From assembly GCA_947311845.1 (NCBI GenBank), contig CAMZMU010000040.1, positions 51,917,557-51,981,556 of the forward strand: 64,000 nucleotides of DNA, given 5' to 3'. This DNA is from Poa pratensis (lineage: Eukaryota; Streptophyta; Magnoliopsida; Poales; Poaceae). A program made the position numbers and the translations under genes. The notes under the pieces were generated by a model. The model was given only the letters and a program-made list of their open reading frames with translations, had not been told where the DNA came from and did no database searches. How positions within the stretch are numbered: position 1 is the stretch's first letter; each line of letters opens with the position of its first letter. Positions 35,845 to 47,071 of the stretch are shown in pieces.

Positions 35845-37906
35845 ACGTATGTCGCTTTGTTGCTGGCCTATAAGTTTATTTAAACAGAAGTAATTAATAA
35901 TCGAATTATATCTAGTTTCGTGTCCATGTAGTGTGCACTTTGTGAATCCGACAACTTGTGACTGGTTCATATACTTAATACTTTTCGGTGCAAATAATCT
36001 AAGTTTTTGTGCAAAGTCAGTATCTTTGAATTGTCAAGACATACATAAAATTGTATACCAAACTTGTGCACCATATCATCGAGATAAGAGAACAACAATC
36101 AAGTCAGTCACAAACCATAAAATTTGAAAAATATACTTCTAGTGAAACAAAGCACGTTCAATCTGTGTTCATGTCTCTTAACTACGTTCGAACTTCTTGG
36201 ACCCACATGTGAGGCCTGACGGGTCAAAACAACGCGATGGAAACATGCCATGTCATGCCCATGTGTGGAAATACCCGCCTCCAACCTAGAAAGACAACAC
36301 CACACCACACCTACCATGGATGCCGCTTCTCTCCATTGTCATCTATCTTCGAGTCCTTGTCCCCCTGATTAGGTTTCTGCCTCATGGAAACGACCAAATC
36401 GACCGTTCCATGAGGACCTACTCGAGGGGTGTTTTAAATAGAAAGCGGCGGGCTAACCCCTCGCACATGTAGGCAGTCTTCCAAGAGCTACATTTGTGTT
36501 GGTATGTTGGTGCTCATGCAGACTACCAAGCGCGCCCTTAGGAACCCTTGCTATAGATTTTCTTGTTCACTTCTCCTACATTTGTGTTAGATCCTTCTTT
36601 TTTAGGGTTTCGAGGTTTAGTTTATGTTATATCCTTTTGGGGAGGAAACTTTTGCTTTCTCTGTTCCCATTTGCTACAACGAACGAGAAAGGTCTGGTGT
36701 TTTCATAAAAAAACGTTTACCTATATATTGTATATTCCCTTTTGTATGTATTTTTGTCTATAAATCAACTATGTTAGTGGATATAGAGAACCGAGGTGAA
36801 CATTATATGCTTTAAGATGCATATAGGGGACTCCCAATATGGCATTCTCCTGATAATGGACCAACATACATACCCTCCCTCATTCCTAGCCCAGCCGGTT
36901 ATCTTCCCTACCTATGGTAAGTATCGGTACCATGTCGCCCCATCACCCCGATCTCACCCAATCGCCACATGTACGTACCGCCACCCCTCCCACCCCCTAA
37001 CCCTAACACCCCTCACCATCTTCTCCGGCACCGGTGGCCCCTCATAATCCGTATCCCCGAACCGCAAACCTTCATCCTTGCTTTCGTGGTCACTGATGCC
37101 CCACCCCTGCTCCACGTCGTCACCATCTCCGGCTCACTGAGCATGAATCACGACTGAATCGCACAACTTCCAAATTGACTGCCATTTCACAAATTTGCTG
37201 TCAATAACAATACAGTATGGGTGAAAAAAGTACAAGAGCAACTACTAGCAACAGCCTGTGAATGCAATGTGATACGGTGTAATGTAGGATTTAGAGTCCA
37301 CTAACTCCCCTCGACCCGTTAGAAGAACAGTTCATGAAACCAACCGAACATGGGGAGAAAAGAATTTGAAACGTCCATTCCAGCTTCCTGTCACCTTCTC
37401 ATCACATGCAGAAGCACATCAGCACATGCACCAGCACCTGATTTTACAAGTCAAATGTGCCACAACATAAAACCATTAAATGCTAATTATGACAGCGAGA
37501 CAGAAATCAATAGGGACGACATGAAAAATCACAAAAACAATGTTAACCATCGGTGTCTACCTCACAATCTAAACTGGGAGATTGCATCTTCAGAAAAAAG
37601 AACCATTTTTTTCTTCTTGAGTAGCTTCCAAGTTTTCAAATTATAAGGTACTTGTAAAGTTGTAATGCATATCAGATAACTTACACATGAATGTTCCACA
37701 AAACTTTTTGAATTCTATGTCTCACAATGCAAGTTACAATCAAGAAGAATGTCTTTCTACTTTGCTATAGTCTGTCGTAGTCGTAGAAACGCAATTCCTG
37801 TAAGTACAATCAATCCGAACAACAAAAAGAAAAAGAAGAAAAATAAATCAATCTTGTGTGTTCGAATTTGAAGAAGAGGAAGAAGAAATGCAAAACCAAA
37901 TGAGGC
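35845..37906. other. Intergenic DNA and likely 3' flank of the RING gene
   Basis: No coding region recognised. The last few hundred bases before 37907 are the 3' untranslated region and flank of the minus-strand RING gene. A GGGAT-rich or repeat structure is not seen. Confidence 0.4.
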
Positions 37907-39157
37907 TCAAGAATGGCTTCCACCGCTGCTGCTAGGCTGCCATCCGCCGGCGACCCAGAGTGGCGTCGTCCTCGCGGACGGCGGCCTCCTCTCCGCAAGA
38001 GACGGAGGGCCATTGCTGCCGAAGCTTCCTGACAGCGACTCCACGTCCCGATGCTGCCCGACGGCCATGGCCGGCCACCGGAACGACACTGAGCGCGTAC
38101 CGCCGGCCATTGTCCGGCCATCGTCTCTTTTGGCTGATGGCACCATCCAGATCTTAGAAACGGAGAAGCTGTCCTTGCTCAGTCTCGCCGGCGCGGCAGC
38201 ACCGTCGCCGCGACTTCCGGCGTCCGCCGGCGCGGCGGCCTCTTTCACGGTTGTTTCCCACGCCCCTTTCTTGAAGTCGCACTCCGACAAGGCGTGCCGG
38301 CGCCGGGATCTCGGCCTCTGCTTCTTTGGCGTCTTGATGGCGACGCGGAGCTCGTCTGTGACGTACTCGTAGGATCCCATGGAGAGGCACCTCCTACTGC
38401 GTCCAAGGTCGTTCCTGCTAGTGGCTTCGACGGCGAGCTCACCGGAATCGTCATTGCCGCGGACGCACCGGAGCTTGCCAAGCTTCACCTCGACAACCTC
38501 CTCCTCCTCTGCCTTCAGGGATCCCTCGCCATCCGACCTACCACCTGGCGCGTCGCGGTCCGTGGCCGTGTCGGCGTGGGTGACATCGGTGTCGAGGACG
38601 AGAGCGACCGGGCTGGACACCGGCGAGAGGTCGGCGGCGAGGACGCTGCCACGGCAGAGCGGGCAGGTGGAGTGCGAGAGCAGCCAGGCGTCGATGCAGG
38701 GGACGTGGAAGGCGTGGCCGCAGGTGGGCAGCAGCCGGAGCGCGTCGTCCATGCCGAACTCGCATAGGCACACCGCGCAGTCGAACGGGTCGACGTCCTT
38801 GCGCTTGCCGTCGCCCGCGCCGAGGATAGCGCGGTAGACGAAGACGGGGAGCGCGTCGATGAAGGTCTGGTCGACGCCGGAGTCGTGGAGGTGGAACAGC
38901 TGCTGGAGCTGACCCTGGAGCGCGGTGGGGCTGCTGCCGTCGACCTCGCCGTCGCCGACGCGCAGGCGCCGGCGGCGCGCGCGGCGCAGCCGGAGGATGT
39001 TCTGCATTAGCAGGTTGAGCAGGCCGAAGATGAAGAATACCATGGCGAGGATGGCCACGATGAGGAGCACGCCAGGGCTTAGCTTGGTCTGGATGGTGTC
39101 GAGCACGGAGTGCCTAGGCGGCGGCGACGCGGGGGTAGACGACGACGACGCGTCCAT
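37907..39157 (-). CDS. ATL-type RING-H2 E3 ubiquitin ligase
   Basis: Intact single-exon gene of 416 residues. A hydrophobic segment at residues 29-51 anchors it in a membrane, as in all ATL proteins. QLFHLHDSGVDQ and IDALPVFVY (about 86-108) form the conserved GLD-type region. The RING-H2 finger has C127, C130, C146, H148, H151, C154, C165 and C168, with the invariant W158 that contacts the E2 enzyme. The long basic, serine-rich C-terminal tail has a ..RSRRCLSMGSYEYV.. motif. The layout matches the Arabidopsis ATL13/46/47 subgroup. Role: transfer of ubiquitin from an E2 to unknown membrane-associated targets. The start ATG (39155-39157) is the first in frame. High GC3 is normal for grass single-exon genes. 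Neighbours are unrelated transposons. Confidence 0.92.
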   Translation of the reverse strand: MDASSSSTPASPPPRHSVLDTIQTKLSPGVLLIVAILAMVFFIFGLLNLLMQNILRLRRARRRRLRVGDGEVDGSSPTALQGQLQQLFHLHDSGVDQTFIDALPVFVYRAILGAGDGKRKDVDPFDCAVCLCEFGMDDALRLLPTCGHAFHVPCIDAWLLSHSTCPLCRGSVLAADLSPVSSPVALVLDTDVTHADTATDRDAPGGRSDGEGSLKAEEEEVVEVKLGKLRCVRGNDDSGELAVEATSRNDLGRSRRCLSMGSYEYVTDELRVAIKTPKKQRPRSRRRHALSECDFKKGAWETTVKEAAAPADAGSRGDGAAAPARLSKDSFSVSKIWMVPSAKRDDGRTMAGGTRSVSFRWPAMAVGQHRDVESLSGSFGSNGPPSLAERRPPSARTTPLWVAGGWQPSSSGGSHS

Positions 39158-40264
39158 GGTAGGTAGGCAGGCGTAGGCTATGCCGCGATGTGCGCGCCTC
39201 AGATGCTAGCTAGTTAGCTATGCATGGGGAGGCGAGGGGGATGACATGGTGATTAGTAGGTGGTGGTTAAGGTATTTGGAGGAGATCCAGGGACGATGAA
39301 ATTCTCAGCAAAGGCAGCAACGATGTCGGGAAATAACAAATTAAGAGAACAATCTTTATTGCATTGTCATTTGTTGCAGATTTATTTGTCCTTGCAAAGC
39401 TATTCATAGCCCGGGATAGCAATGTTACAGGGATACAGATCGGATTGTCTGACTGAACAAAGCTGCTATTTTGCATCTAGGTACTGAAATGCAGACTAGG
39501 TCTATAAGAGACTAAGAGGTCGTTTGGTAGCCATCATTTCAAGTCGGAATCCTGAAATTCATTTGTAATTCTATGCCTAACCTGTTTGGCTGGAGCCTTC
39601 TGCTTCGGTACATCCCCCACCACACCAAAACTCAAAACACAATGACGGTTGTGGTTGATCCGTACCCAACAAAAATTAATTAAGTCGTATTAATTAAGGC
39701 CCCGTGATAACCCGTATGGCCCAATTGTTGTGTATGCTTCTGTACGGGTACGTAACCATCTACGTATACGGGAAAAAGTCATGCTGACCCCTGTTCGTCA
39801 TGGACTACTGATGCGGGTTGGTCCCGATTTTCACGGATTTGTACGGAGGGAAGGATGAACACGAAGAACACGCGAAGAACGAAGAACACAAAAGAGGGGA
39901 AATCAAACACACAAGGGTAAATAGCAAGTAGCAACCCGGCAAGACTCGATTGGTAACAAATCCCCGAGGGCAGCCCCCAATCCTGCTCTCCCAAGCACAC
40001 CTTACTCTTAGGATTGTTTGTCCAATTGGTCAATCCAACCAATCCAACATAGCCACCTAAAGATGGAAGATTAACAAGTAATCGCAACTACAAGCGGAGC
40101 CTTGGTATCCACGCAGGGATCTTCTCCTCAAGAGGAGGCCTTGGTTCATCTCCACATGTGGACGTCTTGATTCATCTCCATAGGAGGAAAGAGACACTTT
40201 GAGAAGAAGGAGCAAGGCTCTACTTTAGTTCCCAAATCATAGTCTAACCCTAGATCTAGTCCAA
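39158..40264. other. RING gene 5' flank, then unclassified repeat interrupted by the CACTA element
   Basis: 39158-39300 is the promoter side of the RING gene; no clear TATA box. From about 39780 to 40264 the sequence looks like part of an unclassified repeat that resumes at 51467: AGATCTAGTCCAA before the CACTA element and GGGTGTCTTAAATAG after it become adjacent when the insertion and one CAA are removed. No coding region recognised. Confidence 0.4.
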
Positions 40265-40282
40265 CACTACCACAGAAAGGCC

Positions 40283-40525
40283 TTTCTGTGGCGCACGGTT
40301 TTTACTTTCTGTGGCGCACCTGGAGGATTTCTGGGTGCGCCACAGAATTCTCGCCACAAAAATTATTTCTGTGGCGCACCCAGGGCGTGCAACTTTCTGT
40401 GGCGCACCCAGCGCGGTGCGCCACAGAAAGAGGTCGGCAGCACCCTATACAGAGGAATTCTGTGGCGCACTGTTCCACCGTGCGCCACAGAAAGTGGTGC
40501 GCCACAAAAAAAAGCGTGCGCCACA
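40283..40525. repeat. Left subterminal repeats of the large CACTA element
   Basis: About ten copies of CTGTGGCGCA or its complement at irregular spacing, usually as inverted pairs such as TTTCTGTGGCGCACC...GGTGCGCCACAGAAA. By analogy with En/Spm these are binding sites for the element's DNA-binding protein. Confidence 0.85.
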
Positions 40526-40842
40526 GAAATATGAAACAGAAATACCGGTATTTTTTCGTTTTGCTGTACAAATACAGGTATATACAAGATTTATACAGGT
40601 TTATACAGAAATACAGGTATATTTGACAGGTATATAAACAGACAAACACATTAATCAATATGTCATCACACATATTACTTAGTGCCCGATCGAGATACAT
40701 ATATACACATAGTCACAAAAGAGCCGAATGTTTCATTATTTCACACTACACATTACAAATCAAGTGTTCGCCGCCTAACTATGATCAAATGTAGTACACA
40801 TCGGCGATGATGGTGAGCAAGAGCGCGCGGGAGCATGCATGA

Positions 40843-43800
40843 TCATGGAGTCCTCTTCTTAAGCGGCGCCGGGAACGGTTGATAGCCTTCTTTCGTCTTC
40901 CACACCCTGGTGTCATTCTGTGCCTCTAGTCGTTCTTCGATATCCCTCTGACACAACCCTGAAGATGGATTGGGATATATATTGGTTAGTGATATAAATA
41001 GAGTATAATTTATTCATCTAAGTAGAGAGGCAAGACAATCAATCAATTGTCATGGTTGGAAATCATATGGCTATCCTATTTGGGTTTCATAGCATAGCAT
41101 ATATATAATATATAACCCTACACATGCACTTCTATAATACCTCTGGGGTAGTGGTAGGACCCTGATTTGTGAATGACATCGTCGAGGATGATCGTTGACA
41201 ACTGCAGTCGGATGCGATGGAAGTCTGTTCTGTAATCAGCATCGGTGAGAGAATCCGCCATTTTGGTGTATTCTGTGAGACCAGATGGAATCTTCATTTT
41301 CTCGAAATCCCGGACAATCGCTTTAAGGTGATGGAGGGCGTAGTAGGCCTCCTTCACGCTGCCATCCAGTTGCTTGATGCAATGGAAGCCGGTCCCATGC
41401 TGGAACTTATGTGTGTTGTCATCCGTGAAGAATTCCGACTTCTTATGGAAGGGGCCGCCCTTTTGGGCATAGGCCTCGAGAGCGTCATCGAGAACACCCT
41501 TTATTCTGGTGTATCGTCTCGGCGTGGATTTATTCCCCGAGTCCAAATAAGTGGCAATGGACCACCTCGGGGATACGTAGATGAGTGCGCAGTACTTGTC
41601 CCTGCTCAACACAATTGAAACAGAATGTTGGACAAAGGATCAGCGATGGAAGAAATGTACAAGAAGGCATAAGATCCGACGGTGGCGAGCGGATGTGTAC
41701 TTACTCGAAAAAGAAAGGCAGAAGAAGGGCGTTCTTCCTCTTGTTGGCCAGCATGACCCTTACGAGGTACTCCGTGGCCGTTTCCCGTGTCTTTGATCCT
41801 TCCACTAGATGGCTGTCGCGCATGTAGTAGGGATCCACTATCGCGACGTACGGGGTATCATCTCTCCTGATCTTCATCGCCATATCGAGCGCATATAGGC
41901 GGACCATGTTATAGTCCAGCCGTTGAGTGTGAAAGAGTTTGAAGATGTCCTCGTACGCTATGAAGAACACATCCGCGGGGTCTTCCTGGACGAAGTCCAC
42001 CAGCTCGTTTGGCACCTTGACCGTGAACGCCGGGTAACTCGGCTGCTTGTCTTTAAGAAGGAGCTTCTCTAGATGCAAGATAGATTCCTGCAAGGCAATC
42101 ATGGGTCCTTCTGCAAGGCGGAGCAAGTCCCCAGACAAGATATGTTTACCAGCTTCATGAACTCGGGGGAAGCCATCCGCACGGGGTGGAATCGTGTCTT
42201 CAAGACCCCGGATCTTAGGAGCTGGCTGGCTCGCAGAGGTGGAGGATCCTTTTCTCTTCATGTGCTTCTTGTTCTTCATCTCTGTGGATTGTGGGGGTGA
42301 AGTGAACCCCGCTTTAACAGTTTCTTTCAGTGTGTTAGGGCTGAAAATGTTACCCGGTTGAGCTTGATGATCGCCGGCATCCGGAGGCGTGTCGGTGAAG
42401 GCCAGGCGTTGTGTGCATGAAGTGGGACGAGCAGGTTGACCGCGGTGGTCGCGGAAGGGTTCTTCATCCACAGGAGGCATGTACATACCATCCATGCAGG
42501 CGCCAGTGTTGATGTAGTCATCGACGTTGACATCATTCTCCTCCTCCTCATTGTCGTCGTTGCCACCAAGTTGAGGTGCAACGGCTTTGTCCTAAACATA
42601 AACAATAGCACATCCGTTAGTCGGGAAAGTCGGAAAGTCGGGGAATTCGATAAGTCAGAACTAACCTTGGACGGTTGCGGTGAAGATGTTCCCAACAACT
42701 GTTTGTGGCGGTTGGTGGCGGCGACGACCGGCGGTAGCTTCCGGCCGGTGGTGGCGGCGACCGGCGGTTCCTTCTGGGTGGTGGCGACGTCTGCTTGTGG
42801 CGCCGGTTCATCCGCAACAGCTTTTTGTGGCCGCCTCGACGGGGGCCGAACGACCTGGGGCCGGGGCCTCGAGGTGGCGCCGCCGGTGGGGTCGAGCTCA
42901 GCTAATGTCGAGACAAGGGCGCCGGTGCCGGCGGCCGGCCTATCATTCTCCGGCCGCTCGTGCGCATTATCATTATTCTCCGGCCTTGGTGTCTGTTGAT
43001 CCACGACAGGGAGCACCGGTGGGGTCACCAGGACCGGCGACACGTTATTGCTGGAGGTGCTGCCGGCGAAGCTGGGCATGTGTATCGGCCCCTGTTGACC
43101 TCTCGCGTTCCAGGCAGCTAACCCCTCCATCAACCCAGGGGGTAACAACGTCCGGAGCTGCTCGTTCACCTTCTCGGCCACTAGCTTGTCCACCATGGTA
43201 GAGTCCACCTTTTCTTTCTCTAGTGTCTCCAGCTTCTTCCTTAGCTCGAGAACCTCGGCTCTATCTTTAGCCGGCTTCCTCCTCTCCTTTTTCTTGTCGG
43301 TGTCCGTGCTGTAGTACTCGATGAACTTCATCGACGTACCAAAGCCGGTCACACGGCCAGCTGACGTCGGCGGCTTTGACTTGTCCCTCCCCTTGAAAAC
43401 GTTCATCGCCCGGTTGAAAGTCGTGTCCCACGGGCCGGCCTGAGCCTCCTGGGACGACGGGCCGGCCTCAGCCTCAGCCTTCAACTCAGCCTCCTGCGGA
43501 CAAAGGAAATAAACGTGAACCCATGTAGAAATCAACGCAAATGGACTTTGAGATATTCGCGGTAATTAAGTTCCTTACCAGCGTTTTCTCGAAATCCAGC
43601 ACATCTTTATAGTCGGTAACGAATTCCCCCGTCCCCGGCTTCAGATAGTAGCGGGACCGAACAAAGTTCCTAACTTGCTCGTCCGTGATTTTATGCCACA
43701 TGTTCTCCTTCCCAAGTCTCGCAACCTCGGCATCCTCCTTGTCCCAAACGGGTTGTTTTCCTGCGTAACCGCCGCTTCCCAAATGGTGGTTACCTAAGTT

Positions 43801-44562
43801 CAGTGCCCGCATTTTCTTCCCCCACTCGGTCCATTTTTCAGCCTCTGGAGATGCCAAGGACAACTTCAATGCCTCGAACTCTTCTATGTCGATGTACGGC
43901 TCTTTGGCACTGATCTCTTCCCAGCTAAGACCCTTTTCAATCTTCGCCTTCACCCGGCCTCTCCAGCTGGTCAGGGCGGTGTTCATCTTCGTGATGGCGA
44001 AGTTGTCCACCTTTTTGTTTCCATCATCCGGGAAAATGTATCGTTCGTGAAGCTTATTGAGGAGTTGTGTGCGCAAAGCCTCATTCTCCGCGCTCCTGAG
44101 GTCATACGTGTTGATCGACACGGTTTCCCGGAGGATGCACCCTAGTTGCATGCCGTACCCTTTTGCGATGTTCCTAGGCTCCTGTGGTTGGCCACTTAAG
44201 GAGACCTTAGTGAACGTGTCTGTGATGGGGGCCACCGCATTCGGTGTCCGGTCCTTCCTCTGCTTCTTATGCCTCTTAGCGGTTGGGTTACCACCACCGC
44301 CGCCATCCGTGTGGTCGCCACCCCCGACATCCGTGTTGTCGCCGCCCTCGGTGGTGGTGGTTGCGTCCCCATCTCCGTCGGTGTCCTCCGCATCCTCCGC
44401 ATCCTCCATCTCTAACAGAAAGTCACCATCGCCGTCACGAGCCAGTTCGGCGGCCTCCGCATCCTCCATCTCCGGGTTATTCACTTCCCAGAACGGCTTG
44501 TTCTTTTCTCTACCTTGTTCTTCGACGCTCATGTGCTTAGAAGGACCGGCCTCGGAGGACAT
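40843..44562 (-). CDS. CACTA accessory gene (Transposase_24-like, protease-like C-terminus), five exons
   Basis: I infer exons 44562-43579, 43493-42666, 42591-41705, 41601-41141 and 40958-40843. All borders are GT/AG, all phases agree, no internal stop was found, and the product is about 1,091 residues. The N-terminus is acidic with DGDGD and GG-rich repeats. Exon 1 carries the Transposase_24-type region (FAITKMNTALTSWRGRVKAK ... SGGYAGKQPVWDKEDAEVA). Exon 2 is proline-rich and charged (linker, coiled-coil-like LRKKLETLEKEK). Exons 3-4 carry VPNELVDFVQEDP and YCALIYVSPRWSIATYLDSG, the region of CACTA proteins related to Ulp1 proteases. Where a catalytic Cys is expected (QPxxSxxCGYYV in active relatives) it reads KQLDGSVKEAYYALHHL, so it is probably not a peptidase. 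The role, by En/Spm analogy, is binding the subterminal repeats. An 87-bp leader block lies upstream. Confidence 0.75.
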
Positions 44563-44670
44563 GTTTGCACTGCATTGAAAAAGAGGAAAAAAGTTAGTAC
44601 AACAGATATAACAAAAGCATCACTTAATTTAGTACTAAGATACCCCGGCCCATGCATTAGCCGCAATACC

Positions 44671-44752
44671 CCATATGTCCTATTTTTAGCAAAGTCATGC
44701 TAAATTTCACGAAAAAATTTGGCATGACCTTTGCTAAAAATAGGACATATGG
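44671..44752. repeat. 30-bp inverted repeat upstream of the accessory gene
   Basis: Arms 44671-44700 (CCATATGTCCTATTTTTAGC then AAAGTCATGC) and 44722-44752 are complementary apart from one bulged base; the loop is about 21 nt. The right arm is also part of the leader block shared with the transposase gene. Confidence 0.9.
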
Positions 44753-44797
44753 AGTACCCGAATTTGCCGGAACAGAAGTTAATCGAAGTTCCGGCAA
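44711..44797 (-). promoter_or_regulatory. Leader block 1 (87 bp) with hairpin, upstream of the accessory gene
   Basis: Lies about 150 bp upstream of the ATG at 44562. It aligns without gaps to 50571-50657 upstream of the transposase gene (65 of 87 positions by my hand count). It contains the hairpin CCGGAAC/GTTCCGG (44767-44794), whose stem is kept in the other block by paired substitutions. Confidence 0.65.
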
Positions 44798-46325
44798 TCT
44801 CAAGGGCCTCACGGGGTACCTGCACAAGCATTTCACAAAAAATATTCACAACTCCGGCCGGCATCTCCGGCCGGCATCTCCACGACACGATGGTCGGAGC
44901 ACAAACAACCACGACACGATGGTCGTGGACACATATATCCATCAACACCATTCACAACACATCCATAATTTCTCACCACTTGTCGACGAGCTCCGGAACA
45001 GCAGCGCGTCGAGGTCTCCTCTTCAAACTGCATAGTACATAAAAATGTCAAAACTTGTGAATAAATTAACTTCTCACATGTGCTAAAGGCAAGCTCTAAT
45101 TAACATCATGCTAAAAACTATGCAGCAAGCAACTAACACTATGCAGCAAGCAAAAAATAATATCAAATAAATTAACATAGCAATAATTAACTTCTCTAAT
45201 TAACAACTATGCAAGCAACTATGTTAATTAATAACAAATAAATTAACATAACAAATAATAACAACTATGCAAGCAACTATGCAGCAAGCAAAAAATAATA
45301 ACAAAAAACTATGCAGCAAGCTCTAATTAACTTCTCACAACTATGCAGTAGCAAAAATCACTTCTATGCAGTAGCAACTAGTTTAGTGAAGCAGATAGTA
45401 ATATACTGAAAAGTTTGCTACTGCTAGTCCAGTACTACTATAGACAGGAGAATTTAGTACAAGCAAATCAAGCAGTAGTCAGGAGCAACTTGCTTGGAGT
45501 AGGATCAAGCAGGAGCAAATCAAGGTATTTAGCATCTCTGGTGTACAAAAATAAAATTACTCCCAAGTTTCAGTACCAACTAGAGCAAGCAACTAGAGCA
45601 TTAGCAACTATGCAGCAAGCATTAGAGCAAGCAAGCAAGCAACTAGAGCTACTATGCAGCAAGCATTAGAGCAAGCAAGCAAGCAAAATAGGCAGAACAA
45701 GTTCCAAAACTAAAAGTCCTAGTATTGAGTCAGTTTTCGTGTAAAATGGAAAGGAAATACTTGTAAAAACTAATCGTACACGTCGCAAAGCAGCAGCGGG
45801 ATTTGATTAGCGAGGATGCTTTCGTAGGGTGTTGAATTTTCAGATGTGTTCTTGTAAAAAACTTGACACATTGCTTTCAAGGATCATAACACGGCAGAGT
45901 ATGGATTTTATTCAGAGATCAAAGGGCAATTTTTTTACTCAGCCAAAAAAATGGCAGTCAGGGCATGCATGAAGGGTCAAGCTCATGCCAGACGGTCCAA
46001 ACGACCAGCCAAGCAGCCAGTCGACGCTTCACCCACACATCACCAAACATGAATTTGCACAAGACGTCAAGGAAGAATTCTAAGAGCAGTAAAATAACAA
46101 GCATAATAATAATGAAAATTCAGCCTGTAACTAAGCAATGGGGGTGCAGTGCAGACATGCCGGCGGCGGAGGAAATTAATCGAACACCTTGCGTGCAGCC
46201 GGTAGGGGAGGGAGGAGGGAGAGAGGGGGGAAGCACACCTCGGGGAGGAGGGAGGGAGGGGAGGTCGAGGGCGTCTGCAGGAGAGGGGGCAACGGCGGCG
46301 GACGAGGCCGAGCTTGGAGGAGGCG

Positions 46326-46509
46326 GCGGCCGGTGTCGAGGTCGCAGGGGAGGTCGAGTTGTGGCGGCCGGTGTCGAGGTCGCAGGGGAGGTCGAGTTGT
46401 GGCGGCCGGTGTCGAGGTCGCAGGGGAGGTCGCCGGGGAGCAGGACGCAGGGGAGCAGGACGCAGGGGAGCACGGCCGGTGTCGAGGTCGCAGGGGAGGT
46501 CGCCGGCGG
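46326..46509. repeat. 38-bp GC-rich tandem repeat, three to four copies
   Basis: The unit starting GGCCGGTGTCGAGGTCGCAG occurs at 46328, 46366 and 46404, and again at 46474 after a spacer that holds two copies of a shorter GAGCAGGACGCAGGG unit. It lies between the two CACTA genes, in a GC-rich block probably belonging to the accessory gene's 5' region. No protein is assigned. Confidence 0.85.
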
Positions 46510-46647
46510 CGAAGGATTGGGCGGGGGCGGCCGGCGTCGACGGTGAGGGCAGGGGAGCGAGCGAGGGCGCGGCGGTTGAGGACTTAGCAAAAATTGGAAC
46601 GAGAGAGGCAGCGCGGGGGAGGGCCCACATGTAAGCGGGTGGAAAAC

Positions 46648-46759
46648 ATTTCTGTGGCGCATCCCCTAGCGGATGCGCCACAGAATACTCATATTCTGTG
46701 ATGCGCCACAGAATGTTCATATTCTGTGGCGCATCCGCTAGGGGATGCGCCACAGAAAT
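46648..46759. promoter_or_regulatory. Internal palindrome of the CACTA binding motif
   Basis: Two 39-bp arms (46648-46686 and 46721-46759) are perfect inverted copies. Each arm is itself a palindrome: TTCTGTGGCGCATCC, CCTAGC, GGATGCGCCACAGAA. A further half-site TGATGCGCCACAGAAT lies in the centre. The motif is the subterminal one, but here it sits 3.4 kb from the nearest gene start and between the two genes. It could be an internal control region for the accessory gene or a relic of a nested end. Confidence 0.8.
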
Positions 46760-47071
46760 ATGTGGCCTGTAAGTTTAAAATATGTGCTGTGCTGTAGTTT
46801 GACAACAAAATCAACTTATCTCAATGGTGTATTCTTCTAAAACATGTACTTAGACAGCCAGGTTCGAATCCTGGTTGTCTCATTTTTAAAAAAAAAATAT
46901 TTTTGGTTCAAAAAATACACACAATGTCTTTAAAATATTGGTCTTGCATTGTCTCACACCAAATGTCTCATACATATTCATTCATACATATATATGTCTC
47001 CATTGTCTCTCTCACACACACACAAAATTAAATACACCAAAAAAGTCTCTTCTTCGTCTCGGTTCCGCGAG

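Noticed and set aside
46067..46753. 228-codon minus-strand frame in the CACTA element
   Set aside because: It runs through the motif palindrome and the 38-bp tandem repeat, giving arginine/proline repeats without any domain. More likely leader or spacer sequence.
46840..46885. tRNA-like segment (CCAGGTTCGAATCCTGG followed by TTGTCTC)
   Set aside because: The T-arm is perfect, but no complementary 5' acceptor or proper D-arm and anticodon arm could be placed at the right distance. At best a tRNA or SINE relic.
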